From Papio anubis (lineage: Eukaryota; Chordata; Mammalia; Primates; Cercopithecidae): a stretch of 64,000 bases of DNA. Positions 11,948-22,650 of the stretch are shown here, piece after piece (position 1 is the first letter of the stretch; each line of letters opens with the position of its first letter). The position numbers and the translations under genes were made by a program. The notes under the pieces were generated by a model. That model saw only the letters and a program-made list of their open reading frames with translations, made no database searches and was not told the DNA's origin. The stretch is taken from assembly GCF_008728515.1 (NCBI RefSeq), contig NC_044977.1, forward strand, positions 406,001 to 470,000, in the 5' to 3' direction.

Positions 11948-13104
11948 TAATTAAAGTATGTGTGTGGATATGTGTGGATATACAAAATTCTTATTTATGA
12001 ACAGAGAGAACTGATATCCTCAGAGTTTAAGGAATAGTCATTTCCTTGGCTTAGGTAGCCAACTCCACCTACTCTGTAAGATTTCTCTCACGTCTTCTCA
12101 GCGTATCAGTGAGGTCCTGCATCCACTCGAACTTTTAAAAATACAATTTGTTATACTTGCCTGATTATTTGAACCTCCTAACTTTTTCAGTTCAAACTTT
12201 TCTGAGGCAATACTGTATTTTTGTCTATAGAGAGCTTTTTTAGAGGGGGGACGGGGGGACACGTAAGAGATTTGTGGGTCACTTCAGCCAGGAAGCAAAC
12301 TAAGAATAAATGGAGTATTATGTGTCAACAAGTCAGTGAAATGTAAAAAAAAATGAAAGTATTTATTGTAGCAGAGTAAGCCACAATGCATGTAATCTGT
12401 GAGTATATAATCAAGAATTGATTGCAATTCTCATTTCAAGTAACATGTACTCCATGCTAATTATAGACAGACATATATTTCTGAATATTTGTGGAATTTC
12501 TACCTAATGTGATAGAAGTGGTGATTATCATTACCTGGTGGGCTACAAATGCTTTAGGGGTTGATTAGGCACATTCTCTTCTCCAGGTTCATTTTGATAT
12601 CTGCCTTTTGTGGAAACAACAGAACTAAATTTCCAGGAGTCCACAGTGTTATTTTAAAAAAGCAGTGACATTGAGCTTCCTAATTTGTAAATACTTTTTT
12701 CTCTGCAGTGTTGGCTAGGTTTGTTTTGGTGAAGAAAGTCTTGTTCTACTCCTATAGATTTAACTACCATTGCTAAGTTATAAATGATCTCAAAAGGCAT
12801 TTCACTGTGTACCAGAATGCTCACATCTTCTCTCCTTCTGGACCTTGAGACTTGGCAGAGTCTCAGAATTACCATATCAGATGGGAAATTCATTCTCTTT
12901 CCTCCAGATCAGAAAATACCTTCAATTTGTATATATTAGTAATCTCTCTAAGAAGCTCTCTCAACCAAAATATGTTACTGGTCTCAGGAACTTGGGAACA
13001 AATGACTTCACAGGTGAGAGGTTTGCTTTCTATTCAGGGTGGTTTAGACTATTGTTATACCATATACTCTCCATCTAGGACCACAGCAGGAGTAGTCCCA
13101 GAGT
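11948..13104. other. No feature recognised
   Basis: Mostly unique AT-rich DNA. A G-rich patch GGGGGGACGGGGGGACAC lies at 12245-12262. A small open frame at 12845-13078 has no motif. Confidence 0.45.
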
Positions 13105-13440
13105 CACCTAAGCCAGAAAGCTGGGAGTCACCTATTCTACATCTCTGCTCCTACTACCATCTATCACACCAACTACCCAAATTTGTGCACCCTGCCTCCT
13201 TAATTTGCTTTCTCTCCATCCTCTCTGTTCTTGCCTTATCCTAGGCCCTCATTAGCTCTAAGAGCCAGGAAAATCCTCTCTCTAACTATAGGCTTGTGTT
13301 TTTATGATCCAATCTCCAGCATTCTCCAAGTTAAAGTAAAATATTTTAACAGACCAAAGTCCACACGTTTAATGATACTATACCTAAAAAGAAAACTTCA
13401 CAAACTCATATACTACTGCACAGGTCCTATCTCCACTTAG
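13105..13440 (+). mobile_element. L2 LINE fragment
   Basis: AAAGCTGGGAGTCACCTATT, ACACCAACTACCCAAATTTG and CCTCATTAGCTC follow the L2 ORF2/3' order (usually AACCTGGGAGTCATCCTTGA ... CATCATCTCTCGCC). The sequence then degrades. The 130-codon open frame at 12852-13244 overlaps this relic and is not a gene. Confidence 0.55.
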
Positions 13441-13664
13441 TCCTCTTTGAATCTATCTGATACATAATCAGATCTGCTGAGCAAGTGTTGATGATCCCTT
13501 TTGTATACATACTGAACAATGAGTAGGGGTGGGGTTGGGGGAGGGAGATGGCATGCAGCGGTTGAGAGTTTGCTGGCAAATGAATGATGGGAACATTCAT
13601 GTATTGAGCTGGCTTAAGAGAAGTAGCCCTGCATCGTCCCTCTTCCTTCTGGAAGGTGGCAGTT

Positions 13665-13757
13665 TGGCGAGAAAGACTTATGTCAAGCAAGCTGCCCTTG
13701 TTTGCAGACTCTGGCGAGAAAGACTTATGCCAAGCAAGCTGCCTTGTTTGCAGACTC
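13665..13757 (+). repeat. 47-bp tandem duplication
   Basis: Two adjacent copies, 13665-13711 and 13712-13757, start TGGCGAGAAAGACTTATG and differ only by one T/C change and one C deletion. A partial third start (TGGC) follows. The high identity means the duplication is recent relative to the surrounding decayed DNA. Confidence 0.95.
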
Positions 13758-13759
13758 TG

Positions 13760-14628
13760 GCATTCTTTTCCTCATAAGGCTAATTTCCTGAGTCAGACCA
13801 TCATGGGGCATTGTATTATACAGTTATATCATAAAGTCAGATTACTTATCTTTACCATAAAAATATCGTGTTACAGATTGTTTATATGTCAAATTCTGTA
13901 TAATAATTCTTACGCACAGTGAAATTTGAGGACTGCCAAATTGGACTTAAAGAATGAAGTAAAAGAATTATATGTGCAGAATTCTCATGGATATTTAAAC
14001 CATTGCTCCCTTAAGATCACTGTCACATTTTTGAAGGTGAAAGTGGGATATGTAGTGAATTTGAAAATGTCCCTCCTTGCTTGCATGGTTAACTCCATTT
14101 TATCTAACATTTACAACCAATTAACTTAATAAAAGGTAAAGAACTTGGATTCTGTTTCGTGAAAGAGAGAGTCATAATGCAGTTTAACTGATATTAAGTT
14201 GTGAGCGCTGCATTTTTATAGGAGCCAGACAGATTTGCCGCAACTCCTCTCATACAAGCACATGAAACGCATCCTTGGACAGAAAGAATCAGTTCTCTGA
14301 CAGTACAAAGGACCAGTAGTCACCTCAAACTTTCTTTTTCTAAAGCCAGTAATAATACTGTACCTATTAACTCATTAGATTTTTTGGAACAAAATTGAGG
14401 CATAAGGAAACCATAAAGAATTAAAATCCACACATTTTAAAACATTTTTTGGACTGCAACTTGTAGTATCCTTCAGTTTAGATAGAAGGTTAAGAGTTTT
14501 ATTAACAGGCTCCTGTCAAACATGGACCTGAGCTGGGGATAGCTGTCTCAGAGAAGTGTAAGCTGCCAATGTGATTTCCACAATAAACATGAACAGTTTG
14601 GTCTTGGTTTGCTACTGTCTTATATATA
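13760..14628. other. No feature recognised
   Basis: AT-rich DNA between the tandem duplication and the mariner element. A 67-codon open frame (13926) and an 88-codon frame (13656) have no recognisable domain. Confidence 0.45.
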
Positions 14629-14724
14629 CAAGGGGACCTCAAAAATTTTGTGGAAAATGAATGTAAAAACGTTATTTCTCAGCATAAGCTCTAGCAAGTT
14701 CAAAACACTTTTGTAAGTAATGAT

Positions 14725-14895
14725 GCCAGCCCCCCTGGTTCTTTAGTCCATCCCTAAGAAATAGGAATTGAGCCTTTGCAATAGGAATGTAGCCTTTTTT
14801 AGATTATTTTGCCAGCCACCCTAGTTCTTTAGTCCATCCCTAAAGAAATAGGAATGGAGCCTTTGCAATAGGAATGTAGTCTTTTATAGATTATT
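14725..14895. repeat. 86-bp tandem duplication inside the mariner
   Basis: Copies 14725-14810 and 14811-14895 share GCCAGCC, TTCTTTAGTCCATCCCTAA and CTTTGCAATAGGAATGTAG with only a few substitutions and indels. It sits near the transposase C-terminal/3' end region of the element. Confidence 0.92.
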
Positions 14896-14899
14896 AACT

Positions 14900-15780
14900 A
14901 AAGAAAAATGGTGCCCTTTAAAGAATTTTTAAGATTAAGAAACAAAAAGATGTCAGAAGGATCCAGGTCAGGACTGTGAGGTGGGTGCCTAAAGATTTTC
15001 TCTACAAACTCTTACAAAATTGCCTGTACTGGAAGAAAGGAATGAGCCAGGAACGTGGTTGTGGTGGGGAAAGACTCTGGTAAAGCTTTCCAAGGTGTTT
15101 TTCTGTAAAGCGTTGGCTAACTTTCTTAAAACACGCTCATAATATAAGCAAGTGTTATTTTTTGGCCCTGCGGAAAGTCAACAAGCAAAATGGCTTGAGC
15201 ATCCCAAAAACCATTGGTACGGCCTTTGCTCTTAATTGGTTCTCTTTAGCTTCGGCCGGGCCACTTTCTTCTCTCGGTTGCTTTCCTCTTGTTACTCTTC
15301 AAAGAAATGCTTCAGAACTTGATTCCACCTGTTTAAAATATCCACTGAAAGCTCTGGTCCTATCTGCAGGTGACCATGTGGTTACAAGAGTTTTGGCACC
15401 CGCTGAGGGGAAACTGCTCGACTTTCACTTTAATTTCAGTCAGAATTGTGTGAGCTGGAGTAGTTGAGATGTCTATGATGCTGGCGACTGTTTTTCCTTT
15501 TAATTGTTGGTCATCCCCACTAGGACATGAACGACATGAATTTTTTCCTCACAAACTGATGTGGATGGTCTGCCGCTGCAAGCTTCCTCATCATCACTGC
15601 GTCATCCCTTCTTAAAATGAATTATCCATTTGTAAACTGCCTATTTCTTCAGGGCATTGTTCTCATAAACTTTTTGTAAAGGATCAGTGGTTTTACTATT
15701 CTTCCACCTAAGCCTCATCATAGATTTGATATGTGTTTTTGCTTTGGTTTTAGCAGAATTCATGTTGCTATGATAGGGGC
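14900..15780 (-). pseudogene. Mariner transposase remnant
   Basis: A mariner DDE/D transposase cuts and pastes its own element in the nucleus. On the minus strand, motif islands survive in different frames: WDAQ followed by ILLVDF at about 15206-15171; a degraded catalytic HDN block, where the text gives PHHNHVPG; and PPHSPDLDPSDIFLF at about 14984-14942, which keeps the third catalytic aspartate context. Stops and frameshifts between these islands and the altered second catalytic site make it inactive. The 101-codon plus-strand open frame at 15162-15467 is its antisense shadow. Confidence 0.8.
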
Positions 15781-15953
15781 TTTTTTCAAATTGATGTCTT
15801 ATCCTTAGTGCCTCAAACTACACCTGTTCAGATATGTTATAGTAAGTTAGTACAAGTTTATTTTGGAGCATAAAAAACCATGCAATCCACACAGATTTCT
15901 CATGAAATTCACAGTTCAAGTGAATTTTTCCTGAATGTTTTCAAGATCCCTCA

Positions 15954-16639
15954 TATTTCTAAAAGATTCTGACATGTTACATGATTTTGTTCATGTAATT
16001 TGAAGCAGTCAGGCTACCTCATAACTAATACCAACGGAACAGTTAATGAACTTTGTGAACCTAAAGGAGAACACACGAAAGCTTGTATTTCTTCTGAGAG
16101 ACAGCAGTTGCTCCAATGCTGTATCTTTTTATAAAGCAGAATTAAATTCCTTTTTTGGGTGTTACTAAAGTTACTCCTCATTCTTAATCAAGACCACTTA
16201 GTTAAAAAAAAAAATACAGTGACTCTGATGACAGAAGGGGGTGAAAAAGTCAAATAGCAAATTTAGTTGAATATATTAAAGTTTCTAATCAAATTTGATC
16301 CCTGTGAAGGAAAAAAGAACAAGTCTTTATAAATGTTCTTAATCTGTTTATTCTCAAACTATTTTTGTGTTTTAGGGAATTGTTTTATTTTCCATTGTGC
16401 ATATTGTTGAACATTTATATATGGATTTAAGAAAAATCCTAACACACATCATTGGTAAAAATAAAGTGAGGTAGATTGACAGCACAGTATCTGAATGTGA
16501 TCTACAATGTTGAGAATTTCAGGTTAATATCACCAATGTCTCCAAACCAGTGAGTCACATGAAGGAGCCCTCCTTATGAGAGAGCTCTCAGGGTCATTAG
16601 AGAATTGTGGCACACTTGCTCTCTGACAGAGCCTTTCTC
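15954..16639. other. No feature recognised
   Basis: AT-rich DNA with a short A run at 16204-16214. No gene or assignable repeat. Confidence 0.45.
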
Positions 16640-16915
16640 TTCTGGTTCTCTTTTTCTCGGAGATCCTCTATTTTATAAACCTTTCCTGAGTCCCTCAGGC
16701 ATATTAGGCATTTTTCGTCTTTTATCTGAATTGCAGCATACAAGTTTTCCCTGCGTTCGCATGTTTCCCATGGTGCCCTTGGTTCTCACTCGGTTGTAAA
16801 ATTTATTCCATTTCACCACGTCTTTTACCTGCCTCTGTCTCTCCTGTTCAACTGAATTCCACAAGAGGACGACTCTCATCCATATCGGTTACAGTATCTG
16901 TCAGACGTCATACTG
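16640..16915 (+). mobile_element. L2 3' fragment (degraded)
   Basis: CCTTTCCTGAGTCCCTCAGG, the pyrimidine-rich GTCTTTTACCTGCCTCTGTC, then CTGAATTCCACAAGAGGACG follow the order of the L2 3' end (CTTCCCTGACCACC ... CTGTCTGTCTCCCCCACTAGA ... CTCCATGAGGGCAGG). Divergence is high. Confidence 0.45.
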
Positions 16916-17164
16916 CATGTGCATTTGAGCATGGTAAATGAAAGGGTGACCTTTGAAATTTTTTTAAAGTCTCCATCTGAATTTTTTATCTTAGTTTAAT
17001 TGAAATATATGTGGCTATGTAGTTTGTGTAGTTAAGTAACATTATGTACAGTCTTTAGTTTTGATAGCCTTGAGATCTTGCTACCATGAGTCATAACTGA
17101 AAAAAGTAGGGTTTTAACTAATTTGGACATAAGTTATGCAGAAAGATTTTGGAATAAATGGTTT

Positions 17165-17290
17165 CTTCCTTGATAGCTTAAATGTATTTATTGGTATCAG
17201 GCATTGTGCTAGACATGGAGATTACCAGTGCATAAAGTAACATACTCTTCATATGGCTTCTCAGTTAAGAGACAGATCTTGAAAGTGAAA
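17165..17290 (-). mobile_element. L2 3' tail fragment, reverse
   Basis: TTTATTGGTATCAGGCATTG, TGCTAGACATGGAGATTACC and AGTGCATAAAGTAACA follow the reversed L2 tail (ATTGAGCACCTACTATGTGCCAGG-like order, then 'GGGGATACAGCAGTGAACAA'). Confidence 0.5.
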
Positions 17291-17337
17291 TGGCTTTGAT
17301 TTGACTAGCCTCTTTGGCATGAGCATATTACTTTATT

Positions 17338-17652
17338 CTGTTTTGTTTTATTTTATTTTATTTATTTTTAGGAGACAAGGTCTTGCTCTGTCACTCAGGC
17401 TGGAGTTCAGTGGCATCATCATGGCCCACTGTAGCATCAAACTCCTGGGCTCAAGTGATCCTCCCGCCTCCTCTGGAGTCACGGGGACTGCAGAGGTACT
17501 GCACCACACCCAGCTAATTTTTGTTTGTTTTCTGTAGAGATGGAGTCTCCCAATGTTGGCCAGGTTAATCTCCAATTCTTTGCCAAGAGCAGTCTTCCTG
17601 CCTCAGCCTCCCAAGGTGCTGGGATTATAGGCGTGAGCCACTGGGACCAGCC
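17338..17652 (-). mobile_element. AluJ, reverse orientation
   Basis: The reversed tail is a TTTTA-rich tract, then GGAGACAAGGTCTTGCTCTG, CTCAGGCTGGAGTTCAGTGG, both arms, and the end GGCGTGAGCCACTGGGACCA. CAAACTCCTGGGCTCAAGTG is an old (J) feature. About 15% or more of positions differ from the Alu consensus. The 78- and 75-codon frames here are Alu shadows. Confidence 0.93.
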
Positions 17653-18479
17653 TATTTTGTTTTATTATGTTACTTCCTCATAGTAGAAATGGAGGGAAAT
17701 ATGGGAATCACTTATAAGTCTATGCAAATAAAATGTAACTATTCATATTTTAGAGTATGCCCATCCTTTTTCAACAATAATTACATACTGATTCCAAAGT
17801 TGGGATATACGTATACTTTTGTATATTGATATTTTTCTTATTAGACATCCCTATACTACTCCTTCATATTATTATATTGACTTCAAATATTTTGATAGTT
17901 ATCTCTTTCTCTTATCACTGGATGTCCAGATTAATTTTTTGTTTTTATAATGCTATAAAAAACATGCTTGCCTATTTTACCTGGCCACATTTGTGATTAA
18001 TTATTTAGAATGGATTACAGGGTGACACACTTTTGCCACAGGACTTGAACATAAGAGAAAAAGAATCTATCAAGGCTACTGAAATCTCCCTTTAGTCTCA
18101 AACATTTTGAGTCTTTCTTCATGAAGGATCATAACAAGTGAAAATAATAATTGTTTTATCATATTTATCATTGTTCTTTGCATCTGATAACTTTGCCTGG
18201 GAAATCTAATATTCAAACTATTAAAGAATATGGTGAGCATTCTATTTTCTACCTGCAAATTTTATGATGAATCCTCTAATTTTTCATCAATCAATATAAT
18301 ATTAGCTACTTGTTCCAAAAGATTATATTTGTTAGGTTAGAGAGTTTTAACTTACTGATATAATGGAGATTTTCTAAAACTGAAAATACCTTAATTCTTA
18401 TTGTAAGCTGACTTAACAGTGATAAAATGTTATTATAATGTGATATTGAGATTAACATTATAGTATTTTATATGGATAT
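17653..18479. other. No feature recognised
   Basis: AT-rich DNA with no assignable gene or element. Confidence 0.45.
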
Positions 18480-18605
18480 TTGCATGTACAATTGACCTAT
18501 ATTATATATTATATATACACTATACAGATGCATCTTATATATTACATTTATATCATGTTATATTGTATATGAATATATTTGTATTATATGTATATACATA
18601 TACAT
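18480..18605. repeat. TA-rich low-complexity tract
   Basis: Almost pure A/T with ATATAT and TACATATA words, directly against the left end of Tigger1, which inserts at TA. Confidence 0.85.
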
Positions 18606-18799
18606 ATGGCATACATCAGAAATATTGCAGGTTTGGTTTCAGATGACTGTAATAAAGTGAGCATTGCTATAAAGCAAGTCACAAGAAATTTTTTTTCAGT
18701 GCCTATCAAAACAGTGTTTACAATATACTACAGCCTACCAAGTGTGCAATAGCATTTTGTATAAAAATGCACATACCATAATTAACAATTTTTTTTGAA

Positions 18800-20793
18800 A
18801 ACAGTGTTAATGATTATCTGTGCCTTCAGTGAGTGGTAATCTTTTCATGGTGGAGGATCATACCTTGATGCTGATGTCAGCGGACTGATCAGGGTAGTAG
18901 CTGCTGAGGGCTGGGGTGGCTGTGGCAGTTTCTTAAAATAGGAGAGCAATGGCATTTACCACATTGACTGACTCCTTCTTTCACAAAAGATTTCTCTCTC
19001 TCATGCAGTGCTGTCTGATAGCATTTTCCCCACAGTCGAATTTCTTTAAAAATTGGAGTCAGTTCCCTGAAACCCTGCCTCTGCTTTGTTAACCAAGTTT
19101 ATGTAATATTCTGAATTCCCTGTTGTCATTTCAACAATGTGCACAGCATTTTCACCATGAATAGACCACTTTCTTTGCTCATCCATAAGAGGCAACTTCT
19201 CATGCATTAAATGTGTATCATGAGGTTGCAACAATTCAGTCACATCTTCAGGCTCCACTTCTAACTCTAGTTTTCTTGGTATTTCTGTTGCATCTGCAGT
19301 TATTTCCTCCACTGTAGTCTTGAAATCAACTTCTTCCAAACTCCTGTTAATGTTGATATTTTTACCTCCTCCCATGAATCACAAACGTCCTTAATGACAT
19401 CTAGAATGGTGAATTCTTTTCAGGGTTTCAGTTTACTTTGCCCAGATCCATTAAAGGAATCATTATTTATGGCAACTATAGCCTTGTGAAACATATTATT
19501 AAATAATAAGGCTTGAAAGTAAAATCATTCCTTGACCTATGGCTGCAGAATGGATGTTGTGTTAGCAGGTGTGAAAACAACGTTAATATCCTTGTACATC
19601 TTTGTTAGCATTCTTGAATGACCAAGTGCATTATCAATAAGCAGTAATATTGAAGGAGATCATTTCTGCTGAGCAGAATGTCTCAAGAGTGGGGTTAAAA
19701 TAGTCAGTAAATTATGCTGTAAACAGATACACCATCATCCAGGCTTTGTTGATCCATTTATAGGGCACGGGCAGAGTATATTTGCATAATTGTTCAGGGC
19801 CCTAGGATCTTTGAAATGGCCAATGAGCACTGAATTCAACTTACAGTCACCAGCTGCATTAGCCCCTACCAAGAAATGCCTGGGGCCTGGCAGGGGCTGC
19901 CCCTGCGGGACACTGGAACCACGCCACAGCGGGACAGTGGACAAAACCAATCCAAAGCCAAGCTTGGACTGGCCATGAACCCAGCCCCCGTGCCATGTAC
20001 TCAGGGAGCTGCATAGTCTCCTTAGAAATAGTCAAAGCTTTGCCCAGAAAAGAAATGTATAAACTATATTTGACAACATAACAATCTGCATTTTTTATTT
20101 TTTATTTTTTTATCATGGGAAAAAATAACACTGAAGCTTTGAAGCCAGACGTTGACTTTTTTCTATCTATGAAAGTACTAGATGGAATCTCCTTCCAGTA
20201 TAAGGCTGGTTTGTTTCCATTGAAAATCTGTTGTTTAGTGTAGACATCTTCATCATTTTCTTAGCTAGAGTTGCTAGATAACTTACAGCAGCTTCTACAC
20301 CAGCGCTTGCTGCTTCACCTTGCATTTTTATGTTATGGGGATGGCTTCTTTCCTTCAACCTCATGAGCTAATTTCTGCTAGCTTCCCGTTTGTTTTTTTT
20401 TGTTTTTTTGTTTTTTTTTTTCCTATAGCTTCCTCATCTCTTTCAGCTTTCATAGAATTGAAGAGAGGGCCTTGCTCTGGATTAGGTTTTGGCTTAAGGA
20501 AATGTTGTGGCTTGTTTGATTTTCTATCCAGCCCAATAAAACTTTCCCCATATTAGCAATAAGACTGTTTGTCTTTCTTAACATTCGTTTGTTCACTGGA
20601 GTAGCACTTTAAATTTTCTTTAAGAACTTTTCCTTTGTATTCACAACTTGATGAGCTGTTTGGTGCAAGTAGCCTAGCTTTTAGCCTCCCTTGGCTGTTG
20701 ATATGCCTTCCCTACTGAGCTTATTCATTTTTAGCTTTTGATATAAAGTGGGAGACATAATCTCTTCCTTTCCCTTGAACATGTAGAGGCCAT
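18800..20793 (-). pseudogene. Tigger1 transposase remnant (pogo/CENP-B-like)
   Basis: Pogo-type transposases have an N-terminal CENP-B-like helix-turn-helix domain and a DDE catalytic core. The start codon is visible at 20793-20791, reading MASTCSRERKR, and is followed by early stops. A core segment at 19878-19738 reads LVGANAAGDCKLNSVLIGHF and then PRALNNYANI, typical of Tigger1. The C-terminal portion at 19375-19046 is still open for 109 codons (EVEPEDVTELLQPH). Frameshifts, stops and the insertion at ~19.9-20.1 kb leave it inactive. Confidence 0.9.
19871..20112. other. Foreign insertion inside Tigger1, origin unknown
   Basis: Tigger1 sequence stops after GCATTAGCCCCTACC and resumes at about GAAGCTTTGAAGCC (from ~20132). 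Between them lies a GC-rich block (19879-20049, e.g. GGGGCCTGGCAGGGGCTGCC) followed by an AT-rich block ending in a T-rich run (20089-20112). AAGAAATG occurs at both sides of the GC-rich part (19871-19878 and 20050-20057) and could be an 8-bp target duplication or chance. I do not recognise the source. Confidence 0.7.
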
Positions 20794-21206
20794 TATAGGG
20801 TTGTTAATGTGCCTAATTTCAATATTGTTGTGTCTCAGAATAGGGAGACTGGAGGAGGAGAGAGAAGGGGGAAGAGCCAGCCAGTCAGTGGAATAGTTAG
20901 AACCCAATTTATTCATCAGGTTTGCTGTCTGATAGGGTGTGGTTTGGGGCATTCCCAAACAATTACAAGAGTAACATCAATGATCACTGATTGCAGAACA
21001 CCACAACAGATGCAATAATAATGAACACGTTTGAATATTGTGAGAATTACCAAAATGTGGAACAGAGACACAAAATAAGCACATGCTATTGAAAAAATAG
21101 AGCCAATAGACTTGTTGGACACAGGTTGCCACAACCTTCAATTTGTGAAAAGCACAGTATCTACAAAGAGCAATAAAATTATGTACAATAAAATGAGGTA
21201 TACCTG

Positions 21207-21952
21207 TACATATTTTCAGTTTGGCTTTGGTATCTTTTTATATTTTTAATATGAATTGTGAATTTTTTAAAGTGTCCCAATACATGGCACAGGGATAATC
21301 CCATTACAATTTGAAAGGTCAATTTCTTAAATCTTAGGCTTTAATATGTTCATTTTAGCTACCACGTTCAGCTCATGGTAGCTCGTTTTCTTATTCTCAG
21401 GCCAGTTCTTTCATTATCATCATCATCATCTAATTTATGGTTCTCTGAATTAGCCATTGTATTCTAATTTCACAGCCTTTTTCTATTTTCTTTCCCATTT
21501 CTCTACAACAAATTACCTCAACCTCTAAATAAATCCTAATTTAGCCTAACTATCCAGCTACCTAACTCCGAAATTCAGGCAGTTGGGATTCAATAACAGC
21601 CCCAGTCAGCTATAATTTCCATTCAAATTTCAGATGGATCCTAAAGGCTAACTCACATTAAAAAAAAAAAAAGAAAAAGGAAAAAGAAAAAAAAAAAAAC
21701 AGCGTAATATACATGAGCATACACTAGAGCATAAATTCAAGGATGACTTTCATTTTTCACTCTTGTTCTAAGGAAATCTTGTTTGAATAAATAAATATAT
21801 TTCCTCAATCTCGACTGCCTTAGCCGGCTTCCCTCTATAAAGTTCTTCTGATTTCCCATTTGAAGCTTTAAGTCGGCCTGACATGTGCACTTATGAAGTC
21901 CTAAAAATCTCACTGGGTCATTGTGCCCCTTCACAAATTACACTTGAGTTTT
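21207..21952. repeat. Spacer with ATC triplets and an A-rich tract
   Basis: An (ATC)n run lies at 21414-21431 and an A-rich tract with scattered G at 21658-21699. The rest is unassigned AT-rich DNA. Confidence 0.6.
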
Positions 21953-22244
21953 TGTTTGTTTGTTTTTAAGATGGAGCCTCACTCCGTGGCCCAGGCTGGA
22001 GTGCTGTGGCGCGACCTTGGCTCACTGGTCCGACTCCCGGGTTCAAGTGATTCTCCCACCTCAGCCTCTCAAGTAGCTGGGATTACAGGTCTGTGCCACC
22101 ACACCCAGCTAATTTTTGTATTTTTAGTAGAGATGGGGTTTCACCATGTTGACCAGGCTAATCTCGAACTCCTGATCTCATGTGATCTGCCCACCTCGGC
22201 CTCCCAAAGTGCTGAGATCACAGGCGAGGCCATCGCTCCTGGCG
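21953..22244 (-). mobile_element. AluS, reverse orientation
   Basis: The reversed tail (TTTGTTTGTTTGTTTTTAAG) leads into GATGGAGCCTCACTCCGTGG and both arms. Flanked by a target-site duplication TTACACTTGAGTTT (21938-21951 and 22245-22258 within one base). The 5' end is slightly degraded (GGCGAGGCCATCGCTCCTGG). The 113-codon frame at 21923 is an Alu shadow. Confidence 0.95.
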
Positions 22245-22359
22245 TTACACTTGAGTTTTATTGAATTGATTGCAGTTTTCTGAATCCACTCAGTTTGCTC
22301 ACATCACTGTTCTTTGCTCAAGTTGTTTGCTCTCCCTGAGCTAACCTCGGTGTTATTGT

Positions 22360-22650
22360 TTGGACTATTTATTTAGCGCCTCTTCCTTTTCTAAACCCAG
22401 AAAAGGAACCAGCCATCCTGTTAAGCCTTGCCTTGACCATGTCCCTAGACAGTGTACCTCTGGATTAAATTTATTTTCTTTGGTGTCCACATTATCTTGT
22501 GCACCCTTCTATTGTAGTATTTTTACTGTCATATCATGCACATCATGCATGCATGTTTACTTCTCTGCCCTTCCTCTAATTTGCAAACACCTCAAAAATA
22601 GAAACGTCAAAGATGGAAATCCTCAAAGACAGGAACTTCAATTATAAATT
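22360..22650 (+). mobile_element. Possible L2 3' fragment
   Basis: Pyrimidine-rich sequence with GTGCACCCTTCTATTGTAGT and AAAGACAGGAACTTCAATTA, which loosely fits the L2 3' end order. Weak resemblance only. The 95-codon frame here is not taken as a gene. Confidence 0.3.

Larger units (their letters stand above)
14629..15953 (-). mobile_element. Hsmar2-like mariner transposon, nearly complete
   Basis: The 1.3 kb length, TA dinucleotides on both sides (14627-14628 and 15954-15955), and degraded terminal inverted repeats (left CAAGGGGACCTCAAAAATTT; right end, reversed, TGAGGGATCTTGAAAACATT) fit mariner. The interior encodes transposase remnants on the minus strand. The element carries an internal 86-bp tandem duplication at 14725-14895. 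The Hsmar2 name is from memory of TIR resemblance; mariner itself is firm. Confidence 0.85.
18606..21206 (-). mobile_element. Tigger1 (TcMar/pogo) DNA transposon, end to end
   Basis: The left terminal repeat is GGCATACATCAGAAATATTG and the right end is AAAATGAGGTATACCTG followed by TA (21207-21208), the expected target dinucleotide. The whole ~2.4 kb Tigger1 order is present in reverse, including the transposase, and the element is longer than usual because of ~240 bp of unrelated DNA around 19879-20112. A T-rich expansion at 20391-20422 adds a few more bases. Confidence 0.95.

Noticed and set aside
12245..12262. G-quadruplex promoter element
   Set aside because: Only two G runs in an isolated short patch, with no gene or CpG context.
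15162..15467. 101-codon plus-strand frame
   Set aside because: It is antisense to the mariner transposase remnant.
19046..19375. 109-codon minus-strand frame as a host gene
   Set aside because: It is the C-terminal part of a broken Tigger1 transposase.
19871..20057. 8-bp duplication as proof of a hAT insertion
   Set aside because: No terminal inverted repeats are visible at the edges, and an 8-bp A-rich match can be chance.
21923..22264. 113-codon frame with FLVEMGFHHV-type text
   Set aside because: This is the familiar translation of an antisense Alu, not a protein.
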